27,985 bases of DNA from UBA1732 sp045114455 (lineage in GTDB: Bacteria > Verrucomicrobiota > Lentisphaeria > Victivallales > UBA1829), in NCBI GenBank assembly GCA_045114455.1, contig JBGUKN010000063.1:1-27985 (forward strand), given 5' to 3'. The first letter of the stretch is position 1, and every line of letters begins with the position of its first letter. The position numbers and the translations under genes are program-made. A model generated the notes under the pieces. That model was not told where the DNA came from. It saw only the letters and a list, made by a program, of their open reading frames with translations, and did no database searches. This document shows positions 23,346-27,985 of this stretch, one piece after another.

Positions 23346-24164
23346 ATGAAGTCCGCGCAGGCAAAACAAATCTACGACAAACTGCTGTCCGTCTATGGTC
23401 CCCAGAAATGTTTTCTGGAGCACATGACGCCGTTCCAGCTGCTCGTGGCGACGATCCTTTCCGCCCAGTGCACGGACAAGCGCGTGAACATGGTTACGCG
23501 GGACCTCTTCAAACGCTGGCCGGACGCCGTGGCGTTCGCGTCCTGCGGACGGGAAGAACTGGAACAGGCCATATTCACCTGCGGATTCTACCGGGCGAAA
23601 GCCGCCCATATCATCGAAGCGTCAAAAGCCATCGTCGAGAAATTCCACGGCGAACTCCCCTGCACGATGGAGGGGCTGCTTCAGCTTCCCGGCGTCGGTC
23701 GGAAGACCGCCAACGTGGTGCTCGGCGACGCCCTCGGACAGCCCGGATTCCCGGTCGATACCCATGTGCGCCGTCTGGCCGGACTGACCGGACTTTCCGG
23801 ATCGTCCGATCCCGAAGTCATCGAGGCCGACATCTGTTCCGTCATGCCGCCGGAGACGTGGGCGCAGTTCTCCCATCTGCTGATCGTTCACGGGCGCACC
23901 CGCTGCCCGGCAAATCGCCCGGACTGCTCCGGCTGCGAGATCGCTTCCCTCTGCCGACGGGCGAAAAACGGTGCGGCGGACGGCGTCAAAAAGGCATCCG
24001 CCCGCGGGAAGTCGAAAACAGCCGGGAGGACCGCCGCAAAAAAGACCGCGGCGGGGAAATCCGCCGCATCCGCCGGACGCGCTCCTGTGAAAAAGCGGGG
24101 AAGAAAGCCGCGTCTTCCGCTCGGAAATCCCGGAAAGCCACTCCCGGAGCCTGACGCGCTATGA
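23346..24164 (+). CDS. nth: Endonuclease III with basic H1-like tail
   Basis: 272 residues against 211 in E. coli. The catalytic core is colinear with the E. coli enzyme: helix-hairpin-helix LPGVGRKTANV with the Schiff-base Lys120, Asp138 in FPVDTHVRR, and the 4Fe-4S cysteines at 187, 194, 197 and 203 (C-x6-C-x2-C-x5-C). It removes oxidised pyrimidines and nicks abasic DNA in base-excision repair. Residues ~204-272 form an extra Lys/Ala/Gly-rich tail (KKASARGKSKTAG, AAKKTAAGKSAASAG, VKKRGRKPRLP), like bacterial histone H1-type tails, with an AT-hook-like RGRKP core. That tail should be disordered and bind DNA non-specifically. No clear Shine-Dalgarno is seen before the ATG. The stop overlaps the next gene (ATGA). 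Confidence 0.95.
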   Translation: MKSAQAKQIYDKLLSVYGPQKCFLEHMTPFQLLVATILSAQCTDKRVNMVTRDLFKRWPDAVAFASCGREELEQAIFTCGFYRAKAAHIIEASKAIVEKFHGELPCTMEGLLQLPGVGRKTANVVLGDALGQPGFPVDTHVRRLAGLTGLSGSSDPEVIEADICSVMPPETWAQFSHLLIVHGRTRCPANRPDCSGCEIASLCRRAKNGAADGVKKASARGKSKTAGRTAAKKTAAGKSAASAGRAPVKKRGRKPRLPLGNPGKPLPEPDAL

Positions 24165-24841
24165 TCAAGAAACGTTTCAGGGATATCAAAAAACTGCCGG
24201 ACTGGTGTTTCTGGTTCCCGTCCCATGTCATCCTCTGGTGGCGAAAACTCACCCCGGTCACGATTGTCGATCCGAACGGGCTTCTTGAGGAATACCGCAG
24301 GGAATCGCAGAAAGTCTGCATCGTCAACATCTGGCACAACCGCCTTCTCATGCTTCCTCCGCTGTTCGAACTGCCTCTCCGCAAGCGCACCGTGGCGGTC
24401 GTCAGCTCCTCGCGCGACGGCCAGTACGTCGCCGATTTCGCCGCGCAGTTCGGATCGCAGTGCATCCGCGGCTCCTCGAAACGCGACGGAGTGAAGGTCA
24501 TTTACGACGCCATCAAGACGATCCAGGGCGGCTGCATGGTCGTCGTGACCCCGGACGGGCCGCGCGGTCCCCGCTATCACATGAGCAAGGGACCGATCCA
24601 CATCGCCTCCCAGCTTGGCATCCCCGTTGTCGCGCTCGGCATCAATTATTCCTCGTACTGGACGGTGAAGAGCTGGGACGGATTCCGCATCCCGAAACCG
24701 TGGTCGAAGCTCACGCTGATCATCGGTAACGAGCTCCATATCCCGCGTGATCTGAACGCGGACGAATTCGAACGCTGGCGAAAGGAAGCCGAAGACGAAC
24801 TGAACCGCGCTTCCCTCGTGGAACCCAAGGATTACTTATGA
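24161..24841 (+). CDS. DUF374 lysophospholipid acyltransferase-like protein
   Basis: 226 residues, start set by the ATGA overlap with nth. DUF374 signatures are present: VNIWHNRLLMLP near residues 55-66, VSSSRDGQYVADF, the repeat-like IRGSSKRDGVK and VTPDGPRGPRYHMSKG, then a hydrophobic IASQLGIPVVALGINY. The family belongs to the acyltransferase superfamily, and HN.L replaces the H(X4)D motif of PlsC. In other Gram-negatives it is often found near lipid A/Kdo genes, so a role in envelope lipid acylation is likely, but the substrate is unknown. It lacks a signal peptide; the N-terminal WCFWFPSHVILWW stretch may dip into the inner membrane. Confidence 0.88.
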   Translation: MIKKRFRDIKKLPDWCFWFPSHVILWWRKLTPVTIVDPNGLLEEYRRESQKVCIVNIWHNRLLMLPPLFELPLRKRTVAVVSSSRDGQYVADFAAQFGSQCIRGSSKRDGVKVIYDAIKTIQGGCMVVVTPDGPRGPRYHMSKGPIHIASQLGIPVVALGINYSSYWTVKSWDGFRIPKPWSKLTLIIGNELHIPRDLNADEFERWRKEAEDELNRASLVEPKDYL

Positions 24842-26100
24842 GCGAAAAGATCGCCGTCATCTGCATCGGCGACGAGCTGCTGAAAGGCGCCGTCGTCAAC
24901 ACCAATCTCGCATCCATCGGCGTCCGCCTTCTTGCGCTCGGCGTCGTCCCCGTCTCCTCCGTCGAGGTTCCCGACCGGCGCGCCGACATCCTCGCCGCGC
25001 TGGATTTCTCCCTCGCCCGCGCCGACATCGTCATCACCAGCGGCGGTCTCGGCCCCACAGCCGACGACGTGACCAAGGAATACATCGCGGAACGCTGCGG
25101 CATGCGGCTGGAGGAGGACGGCGAAGCCGCTCTCAACATCATGAAGCACTGGAAGATGCGCCATCCGAGCGAGGAGATCCCGCCGCGCGTCTTCAATCAG
25201 GCGCTCGTCCCGCACGGCGCAAAGGTCCTGCGCAACGACTGCGGCACGGCGCCGGGGCTCATCCTACGTACGCCGGAGACCGACGCGTTTCCGAACCGCA
25301 CCATCATCATGCTCCCCGGTCCGCCGAACGAGCTCTGCCCCATGATGGACGCATCCGTCGTGCCGTTCCTGAAGAAGACGCTCAGGCATTTCACGTTCAC
25401 GCACGAATTCCATGTCGCCGGACTCGGCGAAAACATCGTGGAAGAGCGCATGCTCCCTGTCATCGCGCGGTTCCACTCCATGCTCTCGGTCGCCTACTGC
25501 GCCACGGCGCAGTTCGTGCGCCTCTTCCTGACCACGGAATCTCCCGAAGTCATGGAGTCCGCCATTCAGTCCGTGCAGGAACTTTTCGCCGACGAACTCC
25601 TCTCCGACGAAGCCGATTCGCTGTCGCACGAGATCCTGCATCTGCTCGGCGAACGCGACGAGACGCTCGCGCTGGCCGAGTCCTGCACCGGCGGCCTGGC
25701 GGCGAAACTCCTGACCGACATCCCCGGCTCCTCGCATGTTTTCGCGGGCGGCGTCGTGACCTACGGCGATGCCTCGAAGACGGCTCTCCTCGGCGTGCCC
25801 GCCGACCTGATCCGCAAGCACGGCGCGGTCAGCAAAGAAACCGCCCGCGCCATGGTCGACGGCCTTGCCGATGCGATCCCGTCGGATGCCGCGATCGCGC
25901 TCACGGGTGTTGCCGGTCCGGGGGGCGCCACGGTCGGCAAGCCGGTCGGACTGGTCTTCGCCGGAATCCGCTACCGCGGCCGCACGGAAGTCTTCGAACT
26001 GCGTCTCCGCCGCACGCGCGAACAGATCCGCGAACGTGCCGTTGCCGCCGCGTTCTTCCGGCTCCGCGCCATGATCCTCGCTCCGGAAGACGAGGCATGA
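24838..26100 (+). CDS. cinA: CinA family protein with nicotinamide-nucleotide amidase domain
   Basis: 420 residues, ATG overlapping the previous stop (ATGA). The N-terminal COG1058 (molybdopterin-binding-like) domain shows GDELLKG (11-17), TSGGLGPTADDVTKE (~66-80) and MLPGPPNEL. The C-terminal PncC domain shows AESCTGGLAAKLL (Ser282) and LTGVAGPGG (~355-363). The full-length two-domain form occurs in many bacteria; PncC deamidates nicotinamide mononucleotide in NAD recycling, and the N-terminal domain has ADP-ribose pyrophosphatase activity in some species. Competence-linked regulation is known only in some species and is not shown here. It ends the nth operon; two alternative hairpins follow its stop. 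Confidence 0.93.
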   Translation: MSEKIAVICIGDELLKGAVVNTNLASIGVRLLALGVVPVSSVEVPDRRADILAALDFSLARADIVITSGGLGPTADDVTKEYIAERCGMRLEEDGEAALNIMKHWKMRHPSEEIPPRVFNQALVPHGAKVLRNDCGTAPGLILRTPETDAFPNRTIIMLPGPPNELCPMMDASVVPFLKKTLRHFTFTHEFHVAGLGENIVEERMLPVIARFHSMLSVAYCATAQFVRLFLTTESPEVMESAIQSVQELFADELLSDEADSLSHEILHLLGERDETLALAESCTGGLAAKLLTDIPGSSHVFAGGVVTYGDASKTALLGVPADLIRKHGAVSKETARAMVDGLADAIPSDAAIALTGVAGPGGATVGKPVGLVFAGIRYRGRTEVFELRLRRTREQIRERAVAAAFFRLRAMILAPEDEA

Positions 26101-26133
26101 ATCCGCGATTGTCCAGCGGATTTGAGCATCCGC
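26100..26133 (+). repeat. ATCCGC / GCGGAT / ATCCGC alternating inverted repeat after cinA
   Basis: ATCCGC at 26101-26106 and 26128-26133 flank GCGGAT at 26116-26121. The middle element can pair with either flank (AATCCGC-9-GCGGATT, or GCGGAT-6-ATCCGC). No long T-run follows, so any terminator action would be weak; it may protect the 3' end of the operon message. Confidence 0.4.
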
Positions 26134-26223
26134 ATGTTCCCGCCCATACGTCCGCGAGCTTCCGTTACACTCCAAATACTCTATATTTTAACCTGTTTTT
26201 TCTGAAAATAATCCGGTTTGCGC

Positions 26224-26252
26224 TTGACAATATGTAGGAACCGAGCTATATT
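26224..26252 (+). promoter_or_regulatory. Near-consensus sigma-70 promoter of the sugar-ABC ATPase gene
   Basis: TTGACA (26224-26229), 17 bp, TATATT (26247-26252); start near 26259, leader ~46 bases. It is the strongest promoter match in the window, which suggests high constitutive expression. Confidence 0.75.
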
Positions 26253-26304
26253 ACTGGAAAATTCATGCTTTTTAACACAAAACCAACCTTCTTTCAGGTG
26301 AATC

Positions 26305-27408
26305 ATGGCTGAAGTCATTCTTAAAAATGTCTGCAAGATCTATGAAGGCGGCGTGAAGGCCGTCAACAGCGTCTCCATCGATATCCACGACAAGGAATTC
26401 ATGGTCCTCGTCGGTCCCTCGGGATGCGGCAAGTCCACCACCCTCCGTATGATCGCGGGCCTCGAAGAGATCTCCGACGGCGAGATCAAGATCGGCGAAC
26501 GTGTCGTGAACGACGTTCCGCCCAAAGATCGCGACATCGCCATGGTCTTCCAGAACTATGCCCTTTATCCGCATATGACGGTCTATGAAAACCTCGCGTT
26601 CGGGCTTAAGCTCCGCAAGTTCTCGAAGGACGAGATCGACAAGCGAGTGAAAGAGGCCGCGGACATCCTCGGCATCGGCGATTATCTCAACCGCAAGCCA
26701 AAAGCCCTCTCCGGCGGCCAGCGCCAGCGCGTCGCAGTCGGCCGCGCCATCGTCCGCAAGCCCGCCGTCTTCCTCTTCGACGAACCGCTCTCCAACCTCG
26801 ACGCCAAGATGCGCGTCCAGATGCGCGCCGAGATCAATAAGCTCCACACCCGCCTCGGCACCACCATGATCTACGTCACGCACGACCAGATCGAGGCAAT
26901 GACCATGGGCGACCGCATCTGCGTCATGAAGGACGGCATCATCCAGCAGATCGACACTCCGCTGAACATTTACGACAAGCCCGCGAACACCTTCGTCGCC
27001 GGCTTCATCGGCACTCCGCCCATGAACATCTTCAAGGGCACGCTCGTTTCCGAAAACGGCGCAAACGTCTTCAAGGCCGGTCCGATCTCCGTCGCCCTGC
27101 CCGCCGACTGGAACGCCGCGATCGAACCCTATATCGGCAAGGATATCCTCTTCGGCATCCGTCCCGAGGACATCGGTTCCGAACGCGCCACGAATGACGT
27201 CAGTGCTCCGTCCATCACCGCCAAGGTCGATGTCCGCGAGCCCATGGGCGCCGAGATCTATCTCCACCTCGACACCGGCGTCGATGCTCCCTGCATCGCC
27301 CGCGTCGAACCCCATCTCGACGCCAAGGTCGGCGAGACCATCACGCTCAAGCTCGCCATGGTCGGCGCGCATGTGTTCGATCCCGCGACCACGAAGCGCA
27401 TCGTCTGA
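26305..27408 (+). CDS. ugpC: Sugar ABC transporter ATP-binding protein, UgpC/MsmK family
   Basis: 367 residues, normal for the family, with AGGTGA (26296-26301) just before the ATG. The ABC domain has Walker A GPSGCGKST (37-45), Q-loop in VFQNYALYPHMTVYEN, signature LSGGQRQR (135-142), Walker B VFLFDEP (Asp159, Glu160) and the H-loop His193 in THDQ. After ~residue 235 comes the OB-fold regulatory domain (FIGTPPMN, LFGIRPEDIG, VREPMGAEIYLHL). It hydrolyses ATP at the inner membrane to drive sugar uptake with permease and binding proteins encoded elsewhere, none of which are in the window. Standing alone behind a strong promoter and before a terminator, it fits a shared ATPase serving several importers, as MsmX does in Bacillus subtilis; that is inference. 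Confidence 0.95.
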   Translation: MAEVILKNVCKIYEGGVKAVNSVSIDIHDKEFMVLVGPSGCGKSTTLRMIAGLEEISDGEIKIGERVVNDVPPKDRDIAMVFQNYALYPHMTVYENLAFGLKLRKFSKDEIDKRVKEAADILGIGDYLNRKPKALSGGQRQRVAVGRAIVRKPAVFLFDEPLSNLDAKMRVQMRAEINKLHTRLGTTMIYVTHDQIEAMTMGDRICVMKDGIIQQIDTPLNIYDKPANTFVAGFIGTPPMNIFKGTLVSENGANVFKAGPISVALPADWNAAIEPYIGKDILFGIRPEDIGSERATNDVSAPSITAKVDVREPMGAEIYLHLDTGVDAPCIARVEPHLDAKVGETITLKLAMVGAHVFDPATTKRIV

Positions 27409-27435
27409 TCCGGCTTCTTTTTTCCGCAACAATCC

Positions 27436-27473
27436 GGGCAAGGCTTCATTCAAGGAGCCCTGCCCTTTTTTTT
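27436..27473 (+). terminator. Strong rho-independent terminator after the ABC ATPase gene
   Basis: GGGCA-a-GGCT (27436-27444) pairs with AGCC-c-TGCCC (27456-27465) with one internal mismatch, followed by eight T (27466-27473). It closes the ATPase message and isolates the next gene. Confidence 0.9.
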
Positions 27474-27543
27474 GCCGTTTTATCCCGGGAATCGTTCATA
27501 ATGAACGGCGGAAAAGATTTCTTCCTTTTTGTTTGATTCTTAT

Positions 27544-27572
27544 TTGATTTTCAGAAAAATACTGCATATATT
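27544..27572 (+). promoter_or_regulatory. Sigma-70-type promoter of the strand-loop-strand repeat gene
   Basis: TTGATT (27544-27549), 17 bp, TATATT (27567-27572) in an AT-rich block; start near 27579 and leader of ~62 bases. Confidence 0.6.
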
Positions 27573-27640
27573 ATAGCGTTTTACAGGGACTTGCAATCAT
27601 TCCAACCTTGCCGGGAAGACGGCAGAAAGGATCTTTCATC

Positions 27641-27985
27641 ATGGCGGAATACATCGTTTCCAAGGGCGTGACCAGTACAGGGCTGGAGCTTTCCTGCGAC
27701 TCCATGTTCATCCTCAAGGGCGGCACGGCAGAGAAAACCAAGCTCAACGACGAAGCCGACATGTTTGTCTCCAACGGCGGCCGGGCGATTGAGACCGAGA
27801 TCAACGAATATGGTCAGATGTTTGTCTCCAAAGGCGGCACGGCAACGAAAACCACGGTCAATGAATATGGTTCCATGTATGTCTCCAGCGGTGGTATCGC
27901 CAGCGACACCACGGTCAACTATAGAGGCTGCATGATCATTTCCAAGGGCGGCAAGGCGACGGAAACCACGGTCAGCAGCGGCGGC
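27641..27985 (+). CDS. Strand-loop-strand (AIDA-type) repeat surface protein, 3' truncated
   Basis: The frame from the ATG at 27641 (AGAAAGGA at 27624-27631 upstream) is open to the window's right edge, 115 codons. It begins MAEYIVSKGVTSTG with no signal peptide and goes straight into ~19-residue units of the form N-E-Y-G-x-M-x-V-S-x-G-G-x-A-x-x-T-T-V. Examples are MFVSKGGTATKTTV and MYVSSGGIASDTTV; four to five units are visible, with 57-base DNA periodicity. This is the autotransporter passenger strand-loop-strand repeat, as in AIDA-I-like adhesins, which builds a long beta-solenoid. The full protein is probably very large. Whether it ends in a barrel, an RTX region or something else cannot be seen. 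Surface or secreted location is inferred from the repeat class. Confidence 0.85.
   Translation, partial: MAEYIVSKGVTSTGLELSCDSMFILKGGTAEKTKLNDEADMFVSNGGRAIETEINEYGQMFVSKGGTATKTTVNEYGSMYVSSGGIASDTTVNYRGCMIISKGGKATETTVSSGG

Noticed and set aside
27641..27985. 57-base periodicity read as a CRISPR or satellite array
   Set aside because: The repeats are in frame, diverge at third codon positions and encode the strand-loop-strand protein motif, so it is a coding repeat.

Overview
The window comes from a Gram-negative, high-G+C bacterium. It carries outer-membrane-type lipoproteins with LAAC/LSAC lipoboxes, an LpoB/YcfL pair, secreted glycosidases of families GH2 and GH29, and very large repeat proteins of the Pmp/RTX and strand-loop-strand types that start without a Sec signal. 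This mix is best known to me from gut Lentisphaerota (Victivallis-like) and other PVC-superphylum bacteria. That placement is inference from gene content only. I saw no tRNA, rRNA, CRISPR array, transposase or phage gene.

Left end (1-5604, + strand): a six-gene envelope cluster. It holds a truncated LpoB/CsgG-like protein with a C-terminal PEGA domain, a periplasmic protein that looks like two CsgG-like modules in tandem, a COG3014-type lipoprotein, YcfL, LpoB and an unassigned lipoprotein. It ends in two hairpins, the second a clear rho-independent terminator. The ycfL-lpoB order matches E. coli, where LpoB activates the peptidoglycan synthase PBP1B, so a role in cell-wall synthesis or outer-membrane assembly is likely.

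5634-9238: a 1042-residue minus-strand surface protein with Chlamydia Pmp-type GGAI/FxxN repeats and RTX calcium-binding repeats. It is followed by a 476-base divergent regulatory region with two promoters and an inverted repeat over one of them.

9239-17087 (+): a glycan-use operon of two tandem paralogous secreted GH2 enzymes, galE, a small four-helix membrane protein and a GH29 alpha-L-fucosidase. The second GH2 copy carries a roughly 128-residue insertion of lower G+C. Together these would release galactose (or a related sugar) and fucose from fucosylated glycans, and GalE would feed UDP-galactose into metabolism.

17080-20863: a four-domain sulfur-redox fusion (CoA-disulfide reductase, rhodanese, TusA, DsrE) on the minus strand, divergent from a LacI-family regulator.

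20891-26100: recN with a coupled GNAT acetyltransferase on the minus strand, divergent from the overlapping operon nth - DUF374 acyltransferase - cinA. Nth has an H1-like, AT-hook-like tail.

26224-27985 (+): a monocistronic UgpC/MsmK-type sugar-ABC ATPase behind a near-consensus promoter and before a strong terminator. After it comes the start of a strand-loop-strand repeat protein that runs off the window. Most promoters I can see share the form TTGA(A/T)(A/T) - 16/17 bp - TATATT, and many genes share the ribosome-binding site AGAAAGGA.
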